Assembly: GCA_029547605.1 (NCBI GenBank)
Contig: JAKPPB010000028.1
Location: 1-64,000, forward strand
Length of the DNA: 64,000 nucleotides
Direction of reading: 5' to 3'
Source of the DNA: Methanobacteriota archaeon
GTDB taxonomy: Archaea; Halobacteriota; Methanomicrobia; Methanomicrobiales; Methanospirillaceae
Part shown: positions 6,656 through 15,373 of the stretch, one piece after another
Numbering within the stretch: position 1 is the stretch's first letter
How the letters are laid out: every line of letters begins with the position of its first letter
Notes under the pieces: model-generated
Database searches by the model: none
The model's input: the letters and a program-made list of their open reading frames with translations, nothing else
Told to the model about the DNA's origin: nothing
Made by a program: the position numbers and the translations under genes

Positions 6656-9516
6656 GTAAAGACTGTTCTGAATTGAGGGATAATACAGCCCCTGAAAGCA
6701 ATAGTCTTTCTAAATTCAATAAAAAAAGGATTTTTTACAATATTTTTTTGTTCGGTTTTATCGCATTTTTATTTATCCCATATCCAGTCAATGGGAGCAT
6801 TTATGAAACTGAGCAGACTTCTACGCTCCTGACAGTGATCACCTCACAATCGAATCAACAGTACCCTGGCATTTATGGGGAGAAGGTTTTCTGGGTGGAT
6901 TCATCTCTTGATAAGACGGTGCATTGTTATGATATATTCTCGGGGGAGGAAACACTCCTCAACCATAGTTATACTCCAGCAGATAGTTTTATTCCATCCA
7001 TTTTTCAAAATTACCTCTCTTTTGTCAATATGACGGATAATGGTTGCCAAGTGATTCTGCATGATTTATCTACTGATGAGGAGTTCTGGGTTGGTGGTGG
7101 AAACGAGACAAATGCATGGGATCAGGATCTCGGAGAAGGGACAATCGTATGGTCCGATAACAGGAATGGCAGTTTTGATATCTATTTATTTTACATTTCC
7201 AACCACACAGAGATTCTCCTCTCATCTGACACTGCTGATACCGATGAATCAAATCCGAAAATATCAGGCAATTATGTTGTGTGGCAGAGCGTCAACCCTG
7301 AAACATACATGAATGATATATACCTGTATTCCCTGCTCTCTGGAACTACCACCCTGATAACCCCTGGAACGGAATACCTTGAAGAAAAAAATCCAGCAAT
7401 AGATGGTGATTACATAGTATTCCAGGGTATGAATCCTGAAACCTGGTTCTATGATATTTTTATCTATAATATTTCATCCGGAGATACCCTTTTACTGACA
7501 CCGGGTACTGACGAATGTGATGAAGAGGAACCGGCTATAAACGATGGAAAGGTTGTCTGGATTGGCCAGGATCCTGATGATTTTTCCTATGCTCTCTATC
7601 TTTATGATATCAATACTGGAATCACGAGAATTCTTAAAAGAGAAAATGGTGAGACGAAACCGAGTCTCCCTGCAATTTTTCAAGAAAGGATCGTATGGCA
7701 GCAGCCGGATCCGGACACCGGATATTTCGATATATACATGTCAACGCTGGGTATCGATGCACCACCTCTTATCGCAAATTTTACCAATGACCTCTTCATT
7801 GGGGGAGTTCCCCTGCAGGTGAATTTTACTGACCTCTCACAGGGGGAACCATCAGGATGGCACTGGGATTTCGGAGATGGCACTACATCCCGGGAGCAGA
7901 ACCCTTCGCACATCTACACCATGCCCGGTGTATACGATGTCTCACTGATTGTCCATACTCCATACCAGAGGTCGGGTGTTCGAAACCCCGCATGCATCTA
8001 CGCCGGGACTCCCCCGACACCGGATTTTTCATTCGACAGGGCAGATGGACTTGCTCCTCTGACGGTCCACTTTACTGATGAGTCGACGGGCTCGCCGGAA
8101 ACTTACCTCTGGGACTTTGGTGATGGTTCCACATCTGATGAGAAAGACCCTTCACATACCTATCTGTTCCCTGGCACCTACCGGGTCTCCCTTACTACCG
8201 GCAACGAATTCGGGAATGCTACCAGTTCGGTCGAGGGCTGCATCGTGGTCCCATTCGGCGTCAGGAATGACCTTCTGCTGAATATCCCGGGCATCACATG
8301 TCGGGATGGTTTATTTCCCTGTGAATTGACCCTGAATTCGAGCCTTGTTGAGATCAATGTTATCAACAACACTTCCATCGAGGTGTTACCCGATCAGGGA
8401 ACTGGAATTGGGAAGATACTATTCATCGCCGATGAGGGTTTCTCTTTGAGAGATCAGTTCTCGATCATGGGCACTCTCAGCCGGGTGGATATTTCAAGTA
8501 TTCCGCTCTTCTACGGGGATGACAACTCGACCCTCACCTACCTGTTGAGGATGGAAGACTACCGTGTAAACGGGTCATTCCATGCGGAGGTATGGGAGAA
8601 TGCGACACCCCTTGATTACGAGAAGTTCAAAGCAATCTCGAATCTCGAATACTATTCGGGTATTTGTGGGGTTGCGTTGACTGCACGGTTCACGCAGTGC
8701 AATCTCTCGTCATGCCAAAATGGCACCCTCATATTCGGGCTCAACCCGGAATGGATTGAAATGTATGGATGGAGAAGGCCAGTACCGGTTACCACTGATC
8801 CTGACGGGGCCCAGGTATATATCGATGGGGAGTTTGTGGGGGTAACGCCACTGTTCCTTCCAGATAACCTTCCCGCGGGAAACCACACTTTGACGATATA
8901 CAGGTCTGGTTACCAGGAAGAACTGCGGAACGTCACGTTGGAGGAGAAGAGAGAGAGTATCCGGGTAATCCGGATTGCAGACGACGGGTCATATGAAATA
9001 CTCCCCGTATCATTCCTCTTCCATGATGAGATCCGGAACCTTGATTATTTCAGCACTGAATCTCCCCACGGATTCTCTACATTCGGTGTGGTGTCAGCCA
9101 GCCATGCAGGAAGCCCGATCCAGATCTTCTACCTCATTCTCAGCAAGTTATTTTCAAGCGCAGGTACTAGTAGCAGCACAAGTAGCAGCCAAGCGATCAA
9201 AACATCCGACTCCATCGGTTCCCCTGCCCCTGCCCCTATGGTAATCCCTCCAGAGAGGAGTCCATCCGAGCAGATTCCTACAGTTATCGAAACACCTCCC
9301 TATGGCACCCCCCCCACGGTTACCACCCTTCCCACATCTCCTCTTTCTTCGCCGACAGAGACTCCTGGAGCAGATCAAATACCTAAAAACCCTGAAGCGG
9401 TCTTCCCTTCAGTCATAGGCTATTCCTTTGTCAGGAATGTAGCCATCGTCTTTGGTATAGTCCTGGTTGCAGCAATTCTTGTGCTAAGATGGAGAAAGGG
9501 AGGGACCGGGCCTTGA
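6652..9516 (+). CDS. Membrane-anchored surface protein with beta-propeller, two PKD domains and a PEGA domain
   Basis: The start chosen at 6652 overlaps the protease stop (ATGA), giving 954 residues. An N-terminal hydrophobic segment at about 24-47 is a signal or anchor. TolB/WD40-like repeats follow at about 60-365, with recurring patterns such as NPAIDGDYIVF and YDIFIYN. Two PKD domains at about 371-455 and 455-540 each carry WDFGDG. A less clear region comes next, then a PEGA domain at about 707-770 (VTTDPDGAQVYIDGEFVG). A Ser/Thr/Pro-rich linker and a C-terminal membrane helix with basic tail at about 920-950 complete it. Most of the chain would be outside the cell. Coupling to the protease gene suggests a joint function, which is unknown. 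Confidence 0.8.
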   Translation: MSKDCSELRDNTAPESNSLSKFNKKRIFYNIFLFGFIAFLFIPYPVNGSIYETEQTSTLLTVITSQSNQQYPGIYGEKVFWVDSSLDKTVHCYDIFSGEETLLNHSYTPADSFIPSIFQNYLSFVNMTDNGCQVILHDLSTDEEFWVGGGNETNAWDQDLGEGTIVWSDNRNGSFDIYLFYISNHTEILLSSDTADTDESNPKISGNYVVWQSVNPETYMNDIYLYSLLSGTTTLITPGTEYLEEKNPAIDGDYIVFQGMNPETWFYDIFIYNISSGDTLLLTPGTDECDEEEPAINDGKVVWIGQDPDDFSYALYLYDINTGITRILKRENGETKPSLPAIFQERIVWQQPDPDTGYFDIYMSTLGIDAPPLIANFTNDLFIGGVPLQVNFTDLSQGEPSGWHWDFGDGTTSREQNPSHIYTMPGVYDVSLIVHTPYQRSGVRNPACIYAGTPPTPDFSFDRADGLAPLTVHFTDESTGSPETYLWDFGDGSTSDEKDPSHTYLFPGTYRVSLTTGNEFGNATSSVEGCIVVPFGVRNDLLLNIPGITCRDGLFPCELTLNSSLVEINVINNTSIEVLPDQGTGIGKILFIADEGFSLRDQFSIMGTLSRVDISSIPLFYGDDNSTLTYLLRMEDYRVNGSFHAEVWENATPLDYEKFKAISNLEYYSGICGVALTARFTQCNLSSCQNGTLIFGLNPEWIEMYGWRRPVPVTTDPDGAQVYIDGEFVGVTPLFLPDNLPAGNHTLTIYRSGYQEELRNVTLEEKRESIRVIRIADDGSYEILPVSFLFHDEIRNLDYFSTESPHGFSTFGVVSASHAGSPIQIFYLILSKLFSSAGTSSSTSSSQAIKTSDSIGSPAPAPMVIPPERSPSEQIPTVIETPPYGTPPTVTTLPTSPLSSPTETPGADQIPKNPEAVFPSVIGYSFVRNVAIVFGIVLVAAILVLRWRKGGTGP

Positions 9517-9544
9517 TCCTGACATGGGAACGGGATGAACCCAG

Positions 9545-10510
9545 ATGAACCTGGCGGAGCTGATTCGCCAGACAACCGCCCCTGATGTCTGTTTCCTCGA
9601 ATCGCGGGGAAACGTCAGGGGCCTTGTGGCTCTCCTCACAACCAAAGACTATAAGACAAGGAATGCGGCCGCCGATGCTCTGGGAAGGCTCGGAAACCCT
9701 GCGCTCACGACACTCCATATCCGTGCAGGCCTGGGCAGCGCTCCCGAACGGATAGGGATCCTTGAAGCACTGGCAAGGATTCGAAACCCGGCCAGTGTAC
9801 CCTATCTTTCGAAGGTCCTCACCGGCGATCCGGCCAGCGAGATCCGATGGATTGCAGCGATCGCGCTCGGCGAGATAGGGGGAGAAGAAGCCATCCAGGC
9901 GTTAAGGGCCGGACTGAGGGACCGTGACAAGTACGTGCGCTTCGGCTCCGCAAAGGCGCTTTATGGACTTGGCTGGATACCGCATGATCCCGAGGAAGAG
10001 GTGAGGCTCATGGTGGCCCGACAGGCCTGGAGCGCGATTCCAGGCTTTGGGGCTGTCCCGGCGCTTGTGCTTACAGAGTATCTTGATGACCCTGATCCGG
10101 GGATCAGGAGGGCAGTTGTCTCAGTGCTGGGAATGCTTGGAGACCCGGTTACGGAAAAATCATGTGACAAGGCGATGCGTGACCCTGATCCTTCGGTGCG
10201 GTGGGCAGCGAGCCTTGCATTTCCTCACTGCCAGGTCCCCAGGATGTACCTCCCGGGAGCCATGTCACGAAGGCCAAGAACGGGAAAGAGCCTGTACGTG
10301 GCAGTTTTTCTCAACTTCTTCTTCCTGGGGCTTGGCTACAATTACCTCGGCAAATGGTGGGGTTTCCTCCTTTTCCAGGTCAATCTCAACACCATCATGC
10401 TCCTCTCTCTGATCTACAAGACATTCCTTCCATACCCCATCTCCCTCGGAGTCTCGACAGTTGCTGCATTCCATACCTGGCATATCATGAGGGGGATGCC
10501 GGATATATGA
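9545..10510 (+). CDS. HEAT-repeat protein with C-terminal membrane domain (first paralogue)
   Basis: The first 240 or so of 321 residues are HEAT/PBS-lyase-type helical repeats (for example RNAAADALGRLGNPA and IRWIAAIALGEIGGEEAI), a fold used for protein binding. From about residue 250 there are hydrophobic segments with the pattern FLNFFFLGLGYNYLGKWWG, which resembles a TM2-type two-helix membrane domain. The repeats are probably cytoplasmic. It is followed 33 bases later by a paralogue with the same architecture. Location downstream of the surface protein suggests a shared unit, although the 28-base gap lacks a strong ribosome site. Confidence 0.75.
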   Translation: MNLAELIRQTTAPDVCFLESRGNVRGLVALLTTKDYKTRNAAADALGRLGNPALTTLHIRAGLGSAPERIGILEALARIRNPASVPYLSKVLTGDPASEIRWIAAIALGEIGGEEAIQALRAGLRDRDKYVRFGSAKALYGLGWIPHDPEEEVRLMVARQAWSAIPGFGAVPALVLTEYLDDPDPGIRRAVVSVLGMLGDPVTEKSCDKAMRDPDPSVRWAASLAFPHCQVPRMYLPGAMSRRPRTGKSLYVAVFLNFFFLGLGYNYLGKWWGFLLFQVNLNTIMLLSLIYKTFLPYPISLGVSTVAAFHTWHIMRGMPDI

Positions 10511-10543
10511 GCGAGGCGGAATTTATCAGGGGGGGAAAATGAG

Positions 10544-11506
10544 GTGATGCCGTCATGGATAACAGATTTTTCAAGGCCTGATGTGGAGGCCTTGAAAGAG
10601 AGCAGGGACTACCACGGACTCACGAAAGCCCTCAGCCACTCCGATTCAAGAATACAATGGAAGGCTGCCCGGGCACTAGGCGATCTTGGGGAAGAAAGCC
10701 TGGACTATCTTATCGGAGCCATTGATACTACCTGGAACAGGGAAGCACGAATTGGTATCATCGAAGCACTCGGGCTCATAGGTGGCCCGCGGGTGGTGAA
10801 GCCTCTCGTTGCCCAGATGGAGGACAGAAGCAACGAGGTCCGGTGGGAGGCGGTCATGGCCCTGGGGGAGACGGGTGAAAAGGCGGCCATTCCTCCATTG
10901 AGGAAGGCGCTTGAGGACGAGGATAAGTATGTCCGCTACGGGGCGGCGCTCTCTCTCCAGACCCTCTCATGGCAACCCGAGACAGAACGCGATGAAGCAT
11001 TCCTGCTGGTCGGGTTACAGGAATGGGATACGCTTAAGGGACTCGGTTCATGTGCCGTGGAAGCGCTTGCGAATGCCATGAGGGACCATGACAGGAACGT
11101 CAGAGTCGAGGCAGTGAAGGCGCTTGGCGCACTCCGTGCGAAAGAGGCAATCCCAATACTGTACCGTGCCATTCGCGACCCTGACGAGGAGGTCCGTTGG
11201 GAGGCAGTGCAGGCTGCGCCTGCATGCGGCCTGCCCATGCGGTTTCTTCCAAGAGCCCTCGCACGTCGCCCCCGTTCAAGAAAAAACCCGATTGTGGCTG
11301 GTTTCCTCAATTTCATGCTCCCGGGAATGGGATACATGTATATCGGCCTCTGGTGGGGGGTCCTCATCTTCCAGGTCGACGTATACGCGACACTATGGAC
11401 CTTCGCAGCCACGGGGGAATTCATCTCGCTCACACTCCTCTTTCCAGTCTATTTCCTCCTTGCGATCCATGCCTGGTTCATGGCACGGAAGATGCCTGAC
11501 CTCTAG
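10544..11506 (+). CDS. HEAT-repeat protein with C-terminal membrane domain (second paralogue)
   Basis: A 320-residue paralogue of the preceding gene: PDV.x.LKESRDYHGL at the N-terminus, repeats such as VRWEAVMALGETGEKAAI, and the membrane segment FLNFMLPGMGYMYIGLWWG near residue 250. Both proteins end in a basic MPD motif (RGMPDI, RKMPDL). The start is GTG 10544 or ATG 10547, after an AGGGGGGG stretch. The pair arose by tandem duplication and has diverged widely, more in the last helices than in the repeats. Function is unknown; a membrane-attached scaffold is a reasonable guess. Confidence 0.75.
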   Translation: MMPSWITDFSRPDVEALKESRDYHGLTKALSHSDSRIQWKAARALGDLGEESLDYLIGAIDTTWNREARIGIIEALGLIGGPRVVKPLVAQMEDRSNEVRWEAVMALGETGEKAAIPPLRKALEDEDKYVRYGAALSLQTLSWQPETERDEAFLLVGLQEWDTLKGLGSCAVEALANAMRDHDRNVRVEAVKALGALRAKEAIPILYRAIRDPDEEVRWEAVQAAPACGLPMRFLPRALARRPRSRKNPIVAGFLNFMLPGMGYMYIGLWWGVLIFQVDVYATLWTFAATGEFISLTLLFPVYFLLAIHAWFMARKMPDL

Positions 11507-11657
11507 CAATTGGAAAAGTGCCCCGTTACCGCTGGTATGCCCTGTACCCTCACTGACTTCTTGGCTGTAATGGCGGTTGATTTTCACCCTGCCTGACAGA
11601 TGAAAAATACAGGGGTATTCTCAGTGTCACTGGCGAGATAAAAGAGGGAAAGGGGGA

Positions 11658-11948
11658 TTATTCTCCCTCAATGAATTTTTTCAGTTCGCTGAAAAGGTGG
11701 TCCTGGACTTTCTCGACAACAGGGCGTCTCCCCCGGAATGCGAGGATTTCCCGCTCGTCTCCTTCCATGTTTGCGAAGTGGAGCCGCTGTTTTCGTTCCA
11801 CAAGCTCCACATCGAATTTCCGTATGATATCTGCGATGATCGAGCGCGGCACACCGGGGGGTACCAGGAGATCGAAGAGCTCCTCGTCTGGTTCTGTACT
11901 GTTCCCGGCCTTATTGGGTGCATTTTCATGCTTCTCTTCTTCTGCCAT
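11658..11948 (-). CDS. Small conserved protein downstream of mmp14, function unknown
   Basis: The 96-residue protein has an acidic, low-complexity N-terminus, then a compact region from about residue 24 (LFDLLVPPGVPRSIIADIIRKFDVEL) to the end with mixed helix and strand character. It lies 10 bases after mmp14 on the same strand and is probably co-transcribed. I do not recognise the family with confidence; it looks like one of the short methanogen-specific conserved proteins. It is not secreted and has no metal-binding motif. Confidence 0.7.
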   Translation of the reverse strand: MAEEEKHENAPNKAGNSTEPDEELFDLLVPPGVPRSIIADIIRKFDVELVERKQRLHFANMEGDEREILAFRGRRPVVEKVQDHLFSELKKFIEGE

Positions 11949-11958
11949 CCAAATCTCC

Positions 11959-13458
11959 TCATTTGCCGATCTTTATTCTTCTTGCCATGATGCAGGGACC
12001 ACCCCTTACCCCTCCAATAGGCGTCTTCGGCTTTCCCAGCGAGTTCATGCACCGTCCCATCAGCGCCGCACCTCTTGCGAGCCCGTCGTCGACAAAGACA
12101 AGGCGGTCGTTTGGGTTCTCGAAGTACTTCCTCTCGGCGATCCCTTCCAGGATATAATCTGGCTTCCTGCCGGAAATAGCTGCCCTTCCGGTGAACCCGA
12201 TGCTGGAGTTCGGCAATACATGGCCCTGTTCCGCTGCCACGTCGACGAGGCGGAGCGCCATGCGTGCACATACGCGGTCGATAACTTCATTGACGACGTT
12301 CAGACCGTGCTTCGTATAGATCTCCCTGCCGAGTTCCACCAGTGCAGGGAGGTTGCTGCCATTCTCCCCGGCATCGCAGCCGATAAGGGCTACACCCGAC
12401 TCTTTTGCCACGTCCGCATAGACCGGTACCCTGCCGAACCTGCGCCGCTCGGGGGGGACCAGGCGGATATCGATCAACTCATGGGCGCGATCAACATACC
12501 GTTTTACCACATCACTCTGGCCCTTCAGGGAGAAATCGCTGATGACGCTCCGATCCCCGAATACGTCAAGCGCGGTCCCGGTCTGGGGGTCCACAAGCCC
12601 TGTGCCTTTTACGATTGCATCAGGGATAGCCCCGGCAAGACCGCAAAAGTTGCCCACGGTCTTTGCAAAGGGGTTTTTCTCGTCGGGAGCCACGTCACTC
12701 GTGATTCGCCCGTCGAGGGTGGTCCCGAAGTCGATCGAGATGCAGGGGTTACGGAAATCGACCGGAGTCCACTTAGCTCCTTCTTTTATACCTGCCATGG
12801 CAAGCTCCCCCTCCATCTCGTTTGCCACCATCTCGACCCCCGTGCTCCCCACAGGGGGAATCACCCCTGCAACCGCCCCGATGAAGACCACCTTGTCAGC
12901 ATAACTGAATGGCTGGAGCTTCTGGGCCTGGTTTGCTTTTGACATCGGAGGGGTCATCTTTCTTGGCGGCACTCCGGCAAGCAGGCATCCATTTGCGAGG
13001 GCCAGCACGAACTCTCCCACCTGGTCCGGGGAGTCCATTGCCGCCACCACGCCCGTACTCCTCACGACAAAGTCAAGGTCCTTCTGGATGTCAAGGTGCA
13101 CATCCCTGTGGCATTCGACCAGGGTATCCCTCACGAGCTCGGTGACAGACTCCCTGGTCAGCTTGGTTCCATCGAGAGTCTCGCCGAACACCTCCTCTCC
13201 TGGCTTGGGCTTTCGTACATCCCTGCTCATCTTGACGGTCTTGTGGATGACATAACTCATCCCGGTCTCAAGGTTCACCCCTGTAAGGATGCATTTCGTC
13301 GTCGTATTTCCCATTTCCACCGAGGCAACAATAAAATAGGGTTTTATCTTGAACTCGGGAACATACACGCCAGGACCGTGCGCGATCGAGGGCGGAGGAG
13401 GGCTCTCCACGATATGTGGCCTTGGCTTGAAAAAGCGGTCAAAAAAACGCGCACACAT
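11959..13458 (-). CDS. Methanogenesis marker protein 14 (ASKHA-fold)
   Basis: This 499-residue protein matches methanogenesis marker 14, a protein restricted to methanogens and their relatives whose role is unproven. It has ASKHA nucleotide-binding signs: VEMGNTTTKCILTG near residue 46 (phosphate 1 loop), a second loop SIDFGTTLDGRIT near 248, and GFTGRAAISG near 430. The fold is shared with reductive activators of cobamide-dependent enzymes, so an ATP-linked activation role is plausible (inference). A TATA box GATATAAG lies about 30 bases upstream, so the mRNA would be almost leaderless. Confidence 0.82.
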   Translation of the reverse strand: MCARFFDRFFKPRPHIVESPPPPSIAHGPGVYVPEFKIKPYFIVASVEMGNTTTKCILTGVNLETGMSYVIHKTVKMSRDVRKPKPGEEVFGETLDGTKLTRESVTELVRDTLVECHRDVHLDIQKDLDFVVRSTGVVAAMDSPDQVGEFVLALANGCLLAGVPPRKMTPPMSKANQAQKLQPFSYADKVVFIGAVAGVIPPVGSTGVEMVANEMEGELAMAGIKEGAKWTPVDFRNPCISIDFGTTLDGRITSDVAPDEKNPFAKTVGNFCGLAGAIPDAIVKGTGLVDPQTGTALDVFGDRSVISDFSLKGQSDVVKRYVDRAHELIDIRLVPPERRRFGRVPVYADVAKESGVALIGCDAGENGSNLPALVELGREIYTKHGLNVVNEVIDRVCARMALRLVDVAAEQGHVLPNSSIGFTGRAAISGRKPDYILEGIAERKYFENPNDRLVFVDDGLARGAALMGRCMNSLGKPKTPIGGVRGGPCIMARRIKIGK

Positions 13459-13483
13459 AGTACCGAATGGGATGCTTGACCTG

Positions 13484-13496
13484 CTTATATCTTTCG
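13484..13496 (-). promoter_or_regulatory. TATA box of mmp14
   Basis: On the minus strand AAAGATATAAGCAG lies 27-38 bases before the mmp14 ATG at 13458, which places transcription start within a few bases of the start codon. Confidence 0.45.
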
Positions 13497-13602
13497 ATTT
13501 ACACCTTTTGCCATCAGTTTCCGGTTATTCCCCGCGTTCTGGAGCACTTTTTCTGGCGGGAAGTGATGGCATCCCACAACCCGCATTCGTCTCCCAATCC
13601 TC

Positions 13603-14604
13603 TCACCCGGAGGAGTTTGGTCGGCAGCTGGAGAGTCCAAAGATGAATGCCCCAAAGCCCAGGCAGACGGACACCGCGAGAAGTATCAGGCCGATATACG
13701 GGATCCTGAAGGCTATCTGCAGGAGGATAAATCCTATCAAGAACTGCTGCCAGGCTTTCGTGTGCCACCCGAGCCGCTCCACGATTATGTATCCAAGCGA
13801 GGAGGACACAAAGAGCGTGGAAAAAAGGAGGCCGGCTATCAACATCATGAGGATGCAGATTGCAATGGGAAGCCCAACGATTGTGAGAGCAAGGAGGACT
13901 CCAAGGACTATTCCACCCAGGATGCCACCAAGCCCGGCAAGGATATTCACCAGTGGTCGGGACCTTACCCGGGCTTCGACAGCCATGTAGGGCGCCGGTG
14001 CGATCCGGATTGCGAGGAGTCCCAAGACTGCCATACCGAGCGAGAAGAGGATCAGTCCAAGGGTAAGTATCCCGAGGAGACCTCTTCCGAGCGAAGTGTT
14101 TTCTCTCGTGTAGGCGAGATGCCGTTCCGTCCCGGCAGAAGTGAATTCCTCGCTTGAAACCGTGAGGTTTCCTTTCACCTCTCCTTGGTGGGAGACACGG
14201 CCTGCTGACACCAGGGCATCGGCGCCTACTGTTGCACTTCTGGAGATATTCACGTCGCCCGCGTGCACGAGGACGTTCCTGCCCACGCTGCTGTTCAGGG
14301 TGACTGCTCCGCCGGCGAGGAGGACTTTTCCTGATACCGGGGCATTGAGACTGATCATCCCCCCTGCCGCAATTACATCTCCCTTAACCGGTGCATTGAT
14401 CTCAATCTCGCCACCCGCGGCTATGAGGCTCTGCACCGGTGCATTCACTACCACCTTTCCGCCTGCTGCGATGACGTCATCGTCTATTGGTTGGTTCAGC
14501 ACGACCTGGTCTCCGCTCTGTGTGACGAGGGCATTAACGGCACATGGGAGCAGAAGTATGAGAAGTATGAGAATGATGCATGGTCTTGTCATGTAAAAGA
14601 GCAT
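13603..14604 (-). CDS. Membrane protein with bactofilin-like beta-helix ectodomain
   Basis: The 333-residue protein has a signal peptide (about residues 1-28, hydrophobic core ILILLILLLPCAVNA). About 130 residues of short repeats follow, such as DVIAAGGMISLNAPV and KVLLAGGAVTLNSSV, spaced every 17-18 residues; this pattern is typical of a right-handed beta-helix as in bactofilins. Several hydrophobic helices occupy about residues 175-325. The repeats would lie outside the cell with the helices anchoring them, unlike cytoplasmic bactofilins. An internal ATG at 14592 is an alternative start. Function is unknown; polymer formation at the cell surface is a guess. Confidence 0.72.
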   Translation of the reverse strand: MLFYMTRPCIILILLILLLPCAVNALVTQSGDQVVLNQPIDDDVIAAGGKVVVNAPVQSLIAAGGEIEINAPVKGDVIAAGGMISLNAPVSGKVLLAGGAVTLNSSVGRNVLVHAGDVNISRSATVGADALVSAGRVSHQGEVKGNLTVSSEEFTSAGTERHLAYTRENTSLGRGLLGILTLGLILFSLGMAVLGLLAIRIAPAPYMAVEARVRSRPLVNILAGLGGILGGIVLGVLLALTIVGLPIAICILMMLIAGLLFSTLFVSSSLGYIIVERLGWHTKAWQQFLIGFILLQIAFRIPYIGLILLAVSVCLGFGAFIFGLSSCRPNSSG

Positions 14605-14689
14605 CGGCGGTTCATATGAGAATAGTATCGGTGAAAAGATGGAGTAAAGCCATTTTTACCTGCTCCGCCTCCCTGACTCACAAATGGGA

Positions 14690-14699
14690 ATATTTAAAT
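14690..14699 (+). promoter_or_regulatory. TATA box of the small gene at 14724
   Basis: ATATTTAAAT lies about 30 bases before the ATG at 14724, indicating a near-leaderless transcript and supporting this start over more upstream codons. Confidence 0.55.
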
Positions 14700-14723
14700 G
14701 GAGGCTGGGAGAAATGGCGATAC

Positions 14724-14930
14724 ATGGAGATGCGCGACCCCAGGGGCTGGGTCTTTTATTACCTCATCTGTTTTGTGGCACTCCTGTGGGTTGGATTTCT
14801 CACTGCCCAGGGGGTCATGATTTTTGTCAGTCTCTTCCTTACACTTGTTGTGCTTGGATTCTCTGCAATCCTGTGCGTGATGCTGGTGCTTGAGCTGAGG
14901 AATAATAAAGAGACGCAAAACACTCGATGA
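14724..14930 (+). CDS. Small two-helix membrane protein, unknown
   Basis: Starting at 14724 the protein is 68 residues: a short N-terminus (MEMRDPRGW), two hydrophobic helices (FYYLICFVALLWVGFL and VMIFVSLFLTLVVLGF onward) and a polar C-terminal tail. The frame is open further upstream to 14580, but that part is hydrophilic, overlaps the divergent gene and lies before the TATA box, so I exclude it. Family not recognised. Confidence 0.6.
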   Translation: MEMRDPRGWVFYYLICFVALLWVGFLTAQGVMIFVSLFLTLVVLGFSAILCVMLVLELRNNKETQNTR

Positions 14931-14973
14931 AGTGATGGATTTCCCCTTGTACACCTGTGGAATGGAAATGTCA

Positions 14974-14985
14974 TTATTTAAATAG
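14974..14985 (+). promoter_or_regulatory. TATA box of the small gene at 15017
   Basis: TTATTTAAATAG lies about 35 bases before the ATG at 15017. It resembles the promoter of the preceding small gene at 14690-14699. Confidence 0.5.
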
Positions 14986-15016
14986 TCTGAAACACCACCT
15001 TCCCATTGAGGGGAGC

Positions 15017-15262
15017 ATGAGGACCAGTTCCTTCACGATTTTGCTGATTGTGCTCCTGATGGTCATCATCGTACTTGCACTTATCGTGATCATTGGCCTC
15101 ACCGCGATGCTCGGGACGGGGAACACTGCCGGAGAAGAGACGGGGCCCATCATGCAGTTCGTGACTCTTGCACAGGAGCAGATGCTCTCAGTCTTCGATT
15201 TCTTCCAGCAGTGGGTCAACTACCTCATTACCCAGATACAGAAACTCTCTGAAGTGATCTAG
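15017..15262 (+). CDS. Small single-helix membrane protein, unknown
   Basis: With the start at 15017 (preceded by GAGGGGAG) the protein has 81 residues: a strongly hydrophobic N-terminal helix (FTILLIVLLMVIIVLALIVIIGL) and a C-terminal amphipathic part rich in Q, F and L (QMLSVFDFFQQWVNYL). An upstream ATG at 14957 would precede the TATA box and is unlikely. The family is not recognised. It and its neighbour at 14724 are both tiny membrane proteins with their own similar promoters. Confidence 0.6.
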   Translation: MRTSSFTILLIVLLMVIIVLALIVIIGLTAMLGTGNTAGEETGPIMQFVTLAQEQMLSVFDFFQQWVNYLITQIQKLSEVI

Positions 15263-15373
15263 CGAATGCAATGCGCTGTTTGCGGGCTCTTTTAGATTTC
15301 CCCTGCTGATAGAGTTATATTCCGGGTGCGCCATCTCACTAATAAGGAGCCGGGTCTCCCCGAGTGTGGATAA

